Source: Pseudomonas sp. SJZ079
GTDB taxonomy: Bacteria > Pseudomonadota > Gammaproteobacteria > Pseudomonadales > Pseudomonadaceae
Assembly: GCF_007993865.1 (NCBI RefSeq)
Contig: NZ_VIUH01000002.1
Span: 124,001-188,000, forward strand
Length of the DNA: 64,000 nucleotides
Direction of reading: 5' to 3'
The position numbers and the translations under genes are program-made. The notes beneath the pieces were generated by a model. That model saw only the letters and a list, made by a program, of their open reading frames with translations, did no database searches and was not told the DNA's origin. How positions within the stretch are numbered: position 1 is the first letter of the stretch; every line of letters begins with the position of its first letter. Below, piece by piece: positions 19,864-28,523 of this stretch.

Positions 19864-20741
19864 CCGTTATCCCGCGCAAATCCCTGAGAATTGATCCGCC
19901 ACACCGGCTGTTTCGCCAGAGCCTGGAGTGTTTCGACCGAAGGCTCGTCGAGCGCTGGCCAGGCATCACGCTTCCACACCACGAAATGAAAGTAGGGAAA
20001 CTCCCGCCCCCTGTTCAGATCATTGGTCAGTCGCCCTTCGCGCCAATACCAGCACGAGGGGAACTCGAAACCGCCATCGGTCCAGGGGATACAGCCAGAG
20101 GGCGTACTGAACGCCTCAACGAACTCACTGCGGCGGCGCCAGGGGTTGAGCAAGCCCACCAGCCTGAATAGCGGACGGGGGAAGTTCTTGCGCCAGAGGA
20201 AAATCCGACTGAATGCCCCCTCGTCCAAGGCATGGTGTTGCTGGTCACAGAAGCGCGCCTGCCACCTCGGCATGCGCATAAAGGCTTCGCGCATGCGCTG
20301 GACGTTGCGGACCAGGCATAAATGTCCCGACACTCGCCGCTCGTGGGTAGAGAACAGATCGAAGCGCGCCAAACGCTCGGTCGTGAAATAGTCGCGCAGC
20401 TGGCCGAAGACCAGATCGATGTCACCGAAGGCCCAGAAATCGTAGCCTTTCAGGCGGTCTTCATGGATATAGCCCAACGCAGGTTTGATATCGCAGAGTT
20501 TGTAGGCGTTCTTCGGTGCAAACGGAATACCCAGCCGCTCGGCGACCAGGGCGCAGTAGTCACCGTAGCTCATGCTCTCTATCCGCACGTTGCCAGGCAG
20601 ATCGGCCGGCACGCCGCAATCGCTGAACAGCAGCCAATCGACATCCGGGTTGCACCGGCAGCTCTCCAGAAAGAACGGCATCCAGAAAGGCCAACGGCCG
20701 AAATAGGGAATTACGAAACATATACTCGGCTGAGCCGTCAT
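19860..20741 (-). CDS. Glycosyltransferase-like protein (DUF6625-type)
   Basis: This 293-residue cytosolic protein resembles the DUF6625 group found in polysaccharide clusters. It has a GT-A-like start (ICFVIPYFGRWPFWMPFFLES), a short acidic motif in FWAFGDIDLVFGQLRDYF near residue 110 that could be the DxD metal site, and KNAYKLCDIKPALGYI. I assign it as a probable sugar transferase, substrate unknown. ATG 20741 is preferred to GTG 20759. Its stop overlaps the next gene as ATGA. It is not part of the PAO1 core cluster as I remember it, so it is a candidate for strain-specific core structure. Confidence 0.7.
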   Translation of the reverse strand: MTAQPSICFVIPYFGRWPFWMPFFLESCRCNPDVDWLLFSDCGVPADLPGNVRIESMSYGDYCALVAERLGIPFAPKNAYKLCDIKPALGYIHEDRLKGYDFWAFGDIDLVFGQLRDYFTTERLARFDLFSTHERRVSGHLCLVRNVQRMREAFMRMPRWQARFCDQQHHALDEGAFSRIFLWRKNFPRPLFRLVGLLNPWRRRSEFVEAFSTPSGCIPWTDGGFEFPSCWYWREGRLTNDLNRGREFPYFHFVVWKRDAWPALDEPSVETLQALAKQPVWRINSQGFARDNG

Positions 20742-20795
20742 AGCGTACCTATCGCCCACCCGGGCCTAACGGTCCCGGAGGTTTTGAGTTTGCGG

Positions 20796-21908
20796 TCAGC
20801 CGGCAAGCAGACCGAGACGCCAGAACGCCTCGCGCACGGCATGATCGGAGAAGCAGGCCTCGATCCGGCGCAACATGAGCGCGGCACAGAGTTCGCGCTG
20901 TTCGGTATCCAGACCGGCCATGTGGCGCAGGGCAGCAGCCAGCGCATGCGTATCGCCTAGCGGAAACAGGACCCCCACGCCCTCGACCACCTCGCGCCCA
21001 CCGCCACAGTCGCTGCCGATCAGTGGCACACCGGCCGCCATCGCCTCGAGCAACACCATGCCGAAGGGTTCATGATCGGAACTCAGGGCAAAGGTATCGA
21101 ATGCCTTGAAGTAACGCCGGCCCTGGGCAACCTGGCCGAGAAAACAGACCTGCACCGCCACCCCCAACTCGACGGCCAGGGCCTTCAGCTGAGCCTCCAG
21201 GCGCCCGCTGCCCATGATCACCAACAGGCTGCCCGGTGGCAGTTGCGGTAAAGCCTCGGCGAAGCCGCGAATCAGGGTGGCCTGATCCTTATCCGGGTGC
21301 AGGCGACCGACATTGCCGACGACCCAGGCATCCTGCGGCAACCCTAGCGCCGCGCGCGCGGCCTGGCGATCGAGCAGCTCGGTCTGTACCGCCGCGATAT
21401 CGATGCGGTTGTATAGCGTTGCGATGCGTTCGCGCGCCCAACTTGGCAGGCACGCGCGCATATCGTCACGCACCGCATCGGACACCCCGAGCAGCGCCAG
21501 GCGCTTCTTGAACAGATTGGCAAACAACCGACGCGAGCGCCTCTGGTAATCACCGAACGCATGGTGCACGCCGATCACCGGCAACCGAGTGCCAAGCAGG
21601 GCCACATAGACAGGCTTGAAGCGATGAGCGATGCACAGGCGAAAATCGCGACCCGCGACGATGCGCTTGATATCGCCAATGGCCTTGAGCTTGAGGCCGC
21701 GAACGTCCTTGCTCCGGTAATTGAGGAAGATCACTTCGTCGGAGGCCGAGCCCTGCTCGACCTCCGCGCTCGGCGCACCCGTCAGGTAGACCGTGGTGAC
21801 CTTGTACTCGGTACCCACGAACAGGCTGGCGTATTGCCGGGCACAGTCGAGAAAGGGCCCGTCATAGCCGTGACAGAACTGCAGAACCCGCGGCTCAGGC
21901 CTGCTCAT
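20796..21908 (-). CDS. wapH: LPS core glycosyltransferase WapH (GT4)
   Basis: This 370-residue GT-B glycosyltransferase starts VLQFCHGYDGPFLDCARQYA, an N-terminus I recognise from P. aeruginosa WapH (PA5004), a core glucosyltransferase. The C-terminal domain has NVGRLHPDKDQATLI near residue 200 and the EX7E motif in DHEPFGMVLLEAMAAG near 285. It overlaps the end of the carbamoyltransferase gene by 14 nt and is followed after 54 nt by the DUF6625-like gene. The wapH name rests on similarity and synteny, not on a database search. Confidence 0.87.
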   Translation of the reverse strand: MSRPEPRVLQFCHGYDGPFLDCARQYASLFVGTEYKVTTVYLTGAPSAEVEQGSASDEVIFLNYRSKDVRGLKLKAIGDIKRIVAGRDFRLCIAHRFKPVYVALLGTRLPVIGVHHAFGDYQRRSRRLFANLFKKRLALLGVSDAVRDDMRACLPSWARERIATLYNRIDIAAVQTELLDRQAARAALGLPQDAWVVGNVGRLHPDKDQATLIRGFAEALPQLPPGSLLVIMGSGRLEAQLKALAVELGVAVQVCFLGQVAQGRRYFKAFDTFALSSDHEPFGMVLLEAMAAGVPLIGSDCGGGREVVEGVGVLFPLGDTHALAAALRHMAGLDTEQRELCAALMLRRIEACFSDHAVREAFWRLGLLAG

Positions 21909-23649
21909 ACCAGCCCTTGCCGTCCTTTACCACGAGAATGTCTTCCATGATCAGGTACTGCAGGTCCGAGCCATAGAACATGTTCAACGCATCGGTGGGC
22001 GAGCAGATCATCGGCTCGCCACGGCGATTCAGCGAGGTGTTCAGCGATACACCGTTGCCGGTGAGCTTCTCCAGCTCGAGCATCATGTCGTAGTAGCGCG
22101 GGTTGTATTCGCGCTTGAGCACCTGGGCGCGGGAGGTGCCATCTTCGTGCACCACTTCGCCGACCCGGGTCTTCCATTCTTCGTTGACTTCGAAGGTGAA
22201 GGTCATGAACGGCGATGGATGATCGACCTTGAGCATCTGCGCACCCACGGTGTCGAGCATCGAGGGGCAGAACGGGCGCCAGCGCTCGCGGAACTTGATC
22301 TGCTCGTTGATCCGGTTGGCCACCCCTGGGATGCTCGGGCAGCCGATGATAGAGCGGCCGCCGAGGGCGCGCGGGCCGAACTCCATACGGCCCTGGAACC
22401 AGGCCACCGGGTTGCCGTCGACCATGATCTGGGCGATGCGCTGCGGCATGTTGTCGATTTGCTTGAACACCGGTTTGCTCGGGTGCCGGGCGCAGGCGGC
22501 GATGACGTCTTCGTTGGAGAAGGACGGGCCGAGGTAGACGTGCTCCATCTTCTCCACCGGTACACCACGGGCATGCGAGACGTAGGCGGCGGCGCCGACT
22601 GCGGTGCCGGCGTCGCCGGAAGCCGGCTGGACGAACAGCTCCTTGACCTCGGGGCGGGCGATGATCTTCTGGTTCAGTTTGACGTTCAGCGCACAGCCGC
22701 CAGCGAAGGCGATCTTGCCGGTCTGCTTGATGATGTCGCCGAGGTAGTGATCCATCATCTGCAGCGCCAGCTTCTCGAACAGCGCCTGCATGCTGGCGGC
22801 GTAATGGATGTAGGGGTCGTCGGCGATGTCACCTTCGCGCTTCGGCCCCAGCCAGTCGATCAGCTTCTTGGAAAAATAGAAGCCCTTGCCGTTTTCTTTG
22901 TAGCGTCGCAGGCCGATGACGTTGGCGTATTCGGTGTTGATCACCAGCTCGCCATTCTCGAAGGTCGCCAAACGGGAGAAATCATACTTGCTGGCATCGC
23001 CGTAGGGCGCCATGCCCATGACTTTGAACTCGCCGTCGAGCATCTCGAAACCGAGGAACTCGGTGATCGCGCCATACAGGCCACCGAGCGAGTCCGGGTC
23101 GAAGAACTCCTTGATCTTGTGGATCTTGCCGTTCTCGCCGTAACCGAAGAAGGTCGTGGCGTACTCGCCCTTGCCGTCGATGCCGAGGATTGCGGTCTTC
23201 TCCTGGAACCCCGAGCAGTGATAGGCGCTGGAGGCGTGGGCCAGGTGGTGTTCGACCGGTTCGATCTTGATTTTCTTCGGGTCGAAGCCGAGCTGCTCCA
23301 GGCACCAGACGATCTTGTTGCGGTAGCGCTTGTAGCGCCGGTTGCCCATCAGGATGGCGTCGAGGGCGCGATCCGGGGCGTACCAGTAGCGCTTGGCGTA
23401 TTTCCAGCGAGCCTCGCCGAACAGGCTGATTGGGGCGAAAGGAATCGCCACTACGTCGACGTCGGACGGTTTGATCCCGGCCTGTTCCAGGCAGAACTTG
23501 GCCGACTCGTAGGGCATGCGGTTCTTCGCGTGCTTATCACGCACGAAGCGCTCTTCTTCGGCGGCCGCGATCAGTTTGCCGTCGATATACAGGGCGGCGG
23601 AGGGATCGTGACTGAGGGCGCCGGACAGGCCGAGAATCGTCAGTGCCAA
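21895..23649 (-). CDS. NodU/CmcH-family carbamoyltransferase (LPS core)
   Basis: The 584-residue enzyme belongs to the NodU/TobZ family that uses carbamoyl phosphate to carbamoylate sugars. An N-terminal Kae1-like domain has ILGLSGALSHDPSAAL at the start and HHLAHASSAY near residue 140 (metal-binding His); the C-terminal YrdC-like part has GPRALGGRSIIGCP near 430. In P. aeruginosa the equivalent (PA5005, called wapO in some lists as I recall) is credited with the 7-O-carbamoyl group on HepII. The start is TTG with AGAGG upstream. It lies 12 nt after the double-kinase gene. Confidence 0.9.
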   Translation of the reverse strand: MALTILGLSGALSHDPSAALYIDGKLIAAAEEERFVRDKHAKNRMPYESAKFCLEQAGIKPSDVDVVAIPFAPISLFGEARWKYAKRYWYAPDRALDAILMGNRRYKRYRNKIVWCLEQLGFDPKKIKIEPVEHHLAHASSAYHCSGFQEKTAILGIDGKGEYATTFFGYGENGKIHKIKEFFDPDSLGGLYGAITEFLGFEMLDGEFKVMGMAPYGDASKYDFSRLATFENGELVINTEYANVIGLRRYKENGKGFYFSKKLIDWLGPKREGDIADDPYIHYAASMQALFEKLALQMMDHYLGDIIKQTGKIAFAGGCALNVKLNQKIIARPEVKELFVQPASGDAGTAVGAAAYVSHARGVPVEKMEHVYLGPSFSNEDVIAACARHPSKPVFKQIDNMPQRIAQIMVDGNPVAWFQGRMEFGPRALGGRSIIGCPSIPGVANRINEQIKFRERWRPFCPSMLDTVGAQMLKVDHPSPFMTFTFEVNEEWKTRVGEVVHEDGTSRAQVLKREYNPRYYDMMLELEKLTGNGVSLNTSLNRRGEPMICSPTDALNMFYGSDLQYLIMEDILVVKDGKGWYEQA

Positions 23650-23661
23650 AGGTGAAAGCCT

Positions 23662-25125
23662 CTATTCGGGGCAGGTGCCGGGCACCTGCGGTAAACGTTT
23701 GTCGAGCAGCTGGAACAGCCTTGAATCGGCCGGCCAGTTGCGTAGAAAGCGGGCGCGATCGCGGGCATAGGCCCGCGCGAAGCCGCGCGCACTATGGTGT
23801 TGACGCATCGCATCGAGATCGATTAACGACCAATGGCCATTCTGCCAGAACAGGTTATGCCCCTTGAAATCGCCATGACTGATGCGCTCGCGAATCAGTG
23901 CGGCGAACAGCCGGTCGAGGGCAGCCAGTTCGATTTCTGGCGGAGAACTGCTCCCTTCTTTATCCAAGCAGGGCTGAAAACGCGCGATTATATCTTGCCC
24001 GGCGGCATATTCGGTAATCAGGTAGGCACGCCCGCGCAACCAGCACCAGCGTCGCTCCAGCACGGCCAGTGGCCGCGGCGTGCTGATACCGAGCAATTGC
24101 AAGCGCTGCCCCGCCACCCAGCTGTGCCAGGCGCGACTGGGACGCCAGAAACGCTTCAGCCAATGGGCGAAGTTCTTGATGTTGTAGCGCTTGACCACCA
24201 GCGGCCGGCCATCCAGCTCAACGCGCGCCACCGTGGCGGCACCGCCGGTCTTGTACAGATGCCCCCGTTCGGTGGCCTGATCGAGGTCATCCAGCAATGG
24301 CTGCAGCTCGGCCTGTGCGTCGCGACGCACCACGCGCAGGCCGAAGGCACCGATGCTGGCGCTGAACAAACTGCAATCGCGGGCCACTTTGCGCAAGTAG
24401 TCGCGCAGCCGCCAAGCCCGCACCTTGGCCACGGCCTTCAACAGCGCCTCGAGTGGCAGGGCATGTTCGCCGTTGACCAACAGGTAATGGACCAGCAGCT
24501 CTTCGATAAAGGACTCCAGCTCGACTGGCAGCTGGGCAAAGAACACACCGAGGTTTTCCAGCACCTTGTCGCGCGGCAACGGCTGGCCGGGGGTGGCCAC
24601 GCACACTCCGCCGCCATCGATCACATGCAAGAGGCCATCGTGACGCAGCAGGTTATCCAGATGCAGGTCGGCCTGCCACAGGCCCCTGGCATGCAGCCGG
24701 GCGATGGCGCCCAAGGCTTCGCCGAGCACAGCTTGCTGGGCCTCGGACAACAGCGGCTGGGCTTCGACGGCGCGCCAGGCCTGCCACAGGCTGTCCGCCT
24801 CCTCCAGGTAGTCGAACAGCAACCAGCCACCCTCGCCCTCTTGCAGGCCATCGGCCAGTAATGCCGGCGTGGTCAGCCCCTGATCGGCGAGCAGGCGCAC
24901 GCCGGTCAATTCACGCTGAAAATGCCGCGCCGCCTTGGCGCCCACCAACAGCTTGGCCAGCACCTTGCGCCCACGCCACTCGGCCACGCCGACATAGCGC
25001 TGCCCCGGCAATACGCGCAGCAACTTTTCCACGGTCAGGGTCGCGGGGCCGGCGGCATCCAGCAGTTCGATGCGCAGCGGCAAGGCCGGGGTACGCCCGG
25101 CTTGGCTCAGCTCCAGCAGCCTCAT
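23662..25125 (-). CDS. Tandem-kinase LPS core protein (PA5006-like)
   Basis: The 487-residue protein contains two LPS-kinase-type domains in a row. The first has a candidate ATP Lys58, catalytic loop QADLHLDN (Asp153, Asn158) and VIDGG (Asp170). The second has Lys312 in LVVKRYN, HGDFKGHN (Asp419, Asn424) and LIDLDAM (Asp436). Both therefore retain a full set of phosphotransfer residues, unlike many duplicated kinases where one half decays. The role is inferred from its place between wapQ (ATGA overlap) and the carbamoyltransferase: phosphorylation of core heptose or a related step. Confidence 0.87.
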   Translation of the reverse strand: MRLLELSQAGRTPALPLRIELLDAAGPATLTVEKLLRVLPGQRYVGVAEWRGRKVLAKLLVGAKAARHFQRELTGVRLLADQGLTTPALLADGLQEGEGGWLLFDYLEEADSLWQAWRAVEAQPLLSEAQQAVLGEALGAIARLHARGLWQADLHLDNLLRHDGLLHVIDGGGVCVATPGQPLPRDKVLENLGVFFAQLPVELESFIEELLVHYLLVNGEHALPLEALLKAVAKVRAWRLRDYLRKVARDCSLFSASIGAFGLRVVRRDAQAELQPLLDDLDQATERGHLYKTGGAATVARVELDGRPLVVKRYNIKNFAHWLKRFWRPSRAWHSWVAGQRLQLLGISTPRPLAVLERRWCWLRGRAYLITEYAAGQDIIARFQPCLDKEGSSSPPEIELAALDRLFAALIRERISHGDFKGHNLFWQNGHWSLIDLDAMRQHHSARGFARAYARDRARFLRNWPADSRLFQLLDKRLPQVPGTCPE

Positions 25126-25868
25126 CGGCTCGCCCCCTTGTGCCGACGGCGGACGTCGAGGCGCTGGCCCCAGCGCTCGAGATTGGCGCCCGCGGGCAGG
25201 TACGCCGTCAGCAGGCAGCGCATGTCGTTGTCGCTCCAGTCGCTGGCGCGGCGCAGCAGCGGCTCCAGATCCCTGATCCGGTCATACCTGCCAAACAGCA
25301 GGGGCCGGGTCTTTTCCAGGTCGATCAAGCGAGCCTCGAACGCTCCTGAGCTTTCACGCAAAAAAATGTGTTTGGGGTAGAAACAGCCGTGCAGTTGTCC
25401 GCCCTGATGCAACGCGCGCGCCAGCCCACCACAGGCCCGCAGGATCGCCGCCTGCTGCGCAGCAGCCAAGTCGTGCCAGTCCTGCAACCACTGCTCGAGA
25501 TCCTGCCAGCCGTCCAAGGCGCGGGTCAGCAGGATCGCGCGGCGCTCGCCGGGCAACCGCCGCTCGGCGAAGAAGGCGGCCTGCAGCGCCGGAATGCCCA
25601 GCTGACGATAGCGCTGAATACTGCGAAACTCGCGGGCGAAGGTCGACTCGCCCAACGGGCGCAGCAGGCTACGGGTCAGGTGGTTGCTCTGGCGTTTGAG
25701 GTAGAACGCCACCTCGCCCAGATCCAGGCGATAGACACTACTCCAGCCGCCGCGCTCGGTATTAGGCGCGTCCACCGCCTCCAGTTCGAGTGCCCACAGC
25801 GCGTCGAAGTCGGCCAGACCATGCGCCTGCAACAGCGCCCTGTCCTCGGCGGCGATAAAGTCACTCAT
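25122..25868 (-). CDS. wapQ: LPS core heptose kinase-like protein WapQ (InaA family)
   Basis: This 248-residue InaA-family kinase homologue has Lys58 in VAFYLKRQ and the DFG-position Asp183 in LIDLEKTR. The catalytic loop reads HGCFYPKH (160-167): Cys162 stands where WaaP has its base Asp and His167 where most kinases have Asn. As I recall, E. coli InaA shows the same HGCCY pattern, so this is a family trait, not decay. ATG 25868 is chosen because it overlaps the wapP stop as ATGA; a longer frame reads into wapP. Position between wapP and the double kinase matches PA5007. Confidence 0.87.
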   Translation of the reverse strand: MSDFIAAEDRALLQAHGLADFDALWALELEAVDAPNTERGGWSSVYRLDLGEVAFYLKRQSNHLTRSLLRPLGESTFAREFRSIQRYRQLGIPALQAAFFAERRLPGERRAILLTRALDGWQDLEQWLQDWHDLAAAQQAAILRACGGLARALHQGGQLHGCFYPKHIFLRESSGAFEARLIDLEKTRPLLFGRYDRIRDLEPLLRRASDWSDNDMRCLLTAYLPAGANLERWGQRLDVRRRHKGASR

Positions 25869-26599
25869 TCGCGGCCCTCGAAATAACCCACCACCTGGCG
25901 CAGGCGTTTTTTGTCGCTGGCATTCAACCGGGTGCGGCCACGGTACTGCAGATAGAAACGCAGGCGCTGGGTGCGCGACAGCTTGTACTTGGCCACCTTG
26001 TCCAGACAGGCCAGGTCCTTGACGATGCGGTAGCGCAGCAATGGTCCCCACCAGAAGGCACCGGTGGGGCAATCGATGAAGAACAGTTCGGCACGGTCAT
26101 TAACCAGCAGGTTGCGCCACTTCAGATCGTTATGGGTGAAGTGATGGTCATGCAGGGTGCGCGTCGCCCGGGCCAACTGGCGGCTGATGACGCTCACCCA
26201 GCCGGCATCGGCCAACCGCGGATCATCGCGACCGGCCAGCCACGCCATATCCTGGGTATTGTCCAGGCCGCGGGTGATCAGCGCGCCACGCACGAAGGCG
26301 CCAGCGTTGCGTTCCAGACCATAGGCGACGATCGGTGCCGTGGGGATGCCCCACTTGGCGAAACACTTGAGGTTCTGCCACTCGGCCTTCACCCTCGGCC
26401 GGCCAATATAGCGCCGCAGGCCCTTGCCGGCGCCCCAGTAGCGCTTGACGTAATAAAACACGCCGCCGCGCTCGACGCGGATCACCTCGGAAAGCAGGTC
26501 CTTGGTCAGGCCTTCGCCCTGCAGGGCAAACACCCGCTCGAGACTGCCGAACTCATCGGCCAGGTGCTGGTACTGCGGATCGAGATTCCAACCGGCCAT
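25865..26599 (-). CDS. wapP: LPS core kinase WapP
   Basis: The 244-residue sugar kinase of the LPS core has the expected active-site residues: Lys52 in YYVKRYW, HNDLKWRN with Asp158 and Asn163, and Asp176 in FFIDCP. Together with WaaP and WapQ it is thought to phosphorylate inner-core heptose in Pseudomonas. The start at ATG 26599 shares one base with the waaP stop (TGATG), which favours it over an upstream in-frame start that would lie inside waaP. Confidence 0.9.
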   Translation of the reverse strand: MAGWNLDPQYQHLADEFGSLERVFALQGEGLTKDLLSEVIRVERGGVFYYVKRYWGAGKGLRRYIGRPRVKAEWQNLKCFAKWGIPTAPIVAYGLERNAGAFVRGALITRGLDNTQDMAWLAGRDDPRLADAGWVSVISRQLARATRTLHDHHFTHNDLKWRNLLVNDRAELFFIDCPTGAFWWGPLLRYRIVKDLACLDKVAKYKLSRTQRLRFYLQYRGRTRLNASDKKRLRQVVGYFEGRE

Positions 26600-27405
26600 C
26601 AGAGCGCATCCCCGTAACGCTGCTTGCGCGCGTACAGCTTCTCCGCCTTGCGCTCCAGCCAGGCCAGCAGGCGCGCCTCTTCGCGCAGAATCTGGCGCAG
26701 CGGCTGGCAGAAATAGCCGCGCAGGAAGCGCAGCTTGTCGCGCCGGGTCAGGCCGATATCCAGGGCGGAAAAATACAAGGCGGCCAAGTCCTTGTTGCGC
26801 CAACGCCGGGTGATCGCCGTGCGGGTTTGTGCGCGATGCAGATCGATCAACGACAACCTGAAATCATCGGCGCTAACCGGCTTGTCGGTGTGCAGCAGGA
26901 AGTGACAGATGTAGCAGTCGCGGTGATTGACCCCCGCACGGTGCATGGTGCCGGTCATCTTCGCCACTTCGTCGAGCAGCGCGCGCTTGAGTGGCGGCGC
27001 CGGCGGATTGTGCGTCCAGTCGAGGCTAAAATCCTCCAGACTGACAGTCGGCGCCAGCTCCTCGGTAACGATAAAGGAGTGCTGCGTCGCCGGGTTGCCG
27101 CCACGCTCGCCGTAAGCCACGGCGGTCATGGTCGCCACGCCGGCTTCGTGCAGGCGGCGAACCGCCCGCCACTCCTGACCGGCGCCGAGCACCGGCAGCT
27201 TGGCCGTGAGCAGGTTCTTGGCGATCTCGCCCCAGCCGATGCCGCGGTGAATCTTGACGAAATAGCCGCGCCCATCCACTTCTGTGCGCAGGGTGCGGCG
27301 CCCCTCCAGCTCACGATAGACCTGACCTTGCAGCTGTTCGACCTCGGCGAAGGCATCTTTGCCCGCCCACAGGGTCTTGAACGGTTCGCTCAGCAATAAC
27401 TTCAT
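26599..27405 (-). CDS. waaP: LPS core heptose I kinase WaaP
   Basis: WaaP (RfaP) phosphorylates heptose I of the inner core using ATP; in P. aeruginosa it is essential. The 268-residue protein has Lys51 in YFVKIHRG and the catalytic loop NHRDCYICHFLL with Asp163, followed by LSLIDLHRAQ in the DFG position. Length matches the family. It overlaps waaG by 4 nt upstream and wapP by 1 nt downstream. Confidence 0.96.
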   Translation of the reverse strand: MKLLLSEPFKTLWAGKDAFAEVEQLQGQVYRELEGRRTLRTEVDGRGYFVKIHRGIGWGEIAKNLLTAKLPVLGAGQEWRAVRRLHEAGVATMTAVAYGERGGNPATQHSFIVTEELAPTVSLEDFSLDWTHNPPAPPLKRALLDEVAKMTGTMHRAGVNHRDCYICHFLLHTDKPVSADDFRLSLIDLHRAQTRTAITRRWRNKDLAALYFSALDIGLTRRDKLRFLRGYFCQPLRQILREEARLLAWLERKAEKLYARKQRYGDAL

Positions 27406-28523
27406 CGGCGCTCCGCCAAAATCACATCGGCCGCGCGCTGCGGCATGCTGTACAGATCGGCCTTATCGGCAAAGGCCAGGCCATTGCGCTGCCAGTTGGC
27501 ATGCCTTGCAGGGTCGCCGAGCATCTCGGCCAGCAGGCTATTCAGCCGTTCCTGCGCGAAGGGGCTGGGTAGCACTCGACCGGCATCGGCCTCGGCAATG
27601 TAGTGGGCATAGCCACAGACATCGCTGACCAGCACCGGCAACCCGGCGACCAGGGCTTCGAGCAACACGGTGCCGGTGTTCTCGTTATAGGCCGGATGGA
27701 TCAGCAGGTCGGCGCCCAGCAGGAAGCGTGGAATATCACTGCGCCCCTTGAGAATCTGTACCCGATCGGAAAGCCCCAGCGCCTTGATCTGCAGCAGGAA
27801 GGGTGTGGGGTCGTCCTGGCCGATGGCGATCAAGCGGGTGCGCTTTCTCAGCTCGCGCGGCAGGGCGGCGACGGCCTTCAGGCTACGATCCAGGCCCTTG
27901 GTCTTGAACCCGGAGCCGATCTGCACCAGCAATAGCTCATCGTCCGCCAGCTCGAACTCGCGGCGAAACTCGGCGCGAATCTCGGCGGCATTGGCCGGCG
28001 CGCGGCGGTCGAGGGCGATGCCCGGCGGCAGCAGGTGAAAGCGCTGCGCCGGGGTGGCATAGTGTTTGACGAACAATGGTTGCTGCACCTCGGAGATCAT
28101 CAAAATCTCGGTCTTCGACTCGGCGGCGAACACCGCCCGTTCATAGTCGGCGAAGTGCTTGTAACGCCCCCACAGGCGGTACAGCGGATTGCGCAGGGTC
28201 TGCGCCTTGTCCTCGAAACAGCCGTCGGCGGCGTAGTAGACATCCAGCCCCGGCATCTTGTTGAAGCCGATCACCCGGTCGACCGGACGCGCGGCCAGAT
28301 CAGCCTGTACCCAGGCGGTCAATTTCTCGTTGCGCTTGTGGTTGAACAGCGCCTTGACCGGCACCACCACCACCTCGAAACCGGCGGGAATCTCGCCCTC
28401 CCAGATCGGCGTGTACACGCGGATGGCGTGGCCACGCTGCTGGCACTCCAGGGCAATGCGCATGAAGTCACGCTGCAGCCCGCCGAAGGGGAAGTATTTA
28501 TAAAGGATAAAAGCCAACTGCAT
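27402..28523 (-). CDS. waaG: LPS core glycosyltransferase WaaG (GT4)
   Basis: WaaG (RfaG) adds the first outer-core hexose to heptose II; in Pseudomonas the sugar is thought to be galactosamine. The 373-residue GT-B protein starts with FILYKYFPFGGLQRDFMRIA, a family hallmark, and has the donor-binding EX7E motif in NENTGTVLLEAL near residue 285. Neighbouring genes waaC (1-nt overlap) and waaP (4-nt overlap) confirm the assignment. Confidence 0.95.
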   Translation of the reverse strand: MQLAFILYKYFPFGGLQRDFMRIALECQQRGHAIRVYTPIWEGEIPAGFEVVVVPVKALFNHKRNEKLTAWVQADLAARPVDRVIGFNKMPGLDVYYAADGCFEDKAQTLRNPLYRLWGRYKHFADYERAVFAAESKTEILMISEVQQPLFVKHYATPAQRFHLLPPGIALDRRAPANAAEIRAEFRREFELADDELLLVQIGSGFKTKGLDRSLKAVAALPRELRKRTRLIAIGQDDPTPFLLQIKALGLSDRVQILKGRSDIPRFLLGADLLIHPAYNENTGTVLLEALVAGLPVLVSDVCGYAHYIAEADAGRVLPSPFAQERLNSLLAEMLGDPARHANWQRNGLAFADKADLYSMPQRAADVILAERR

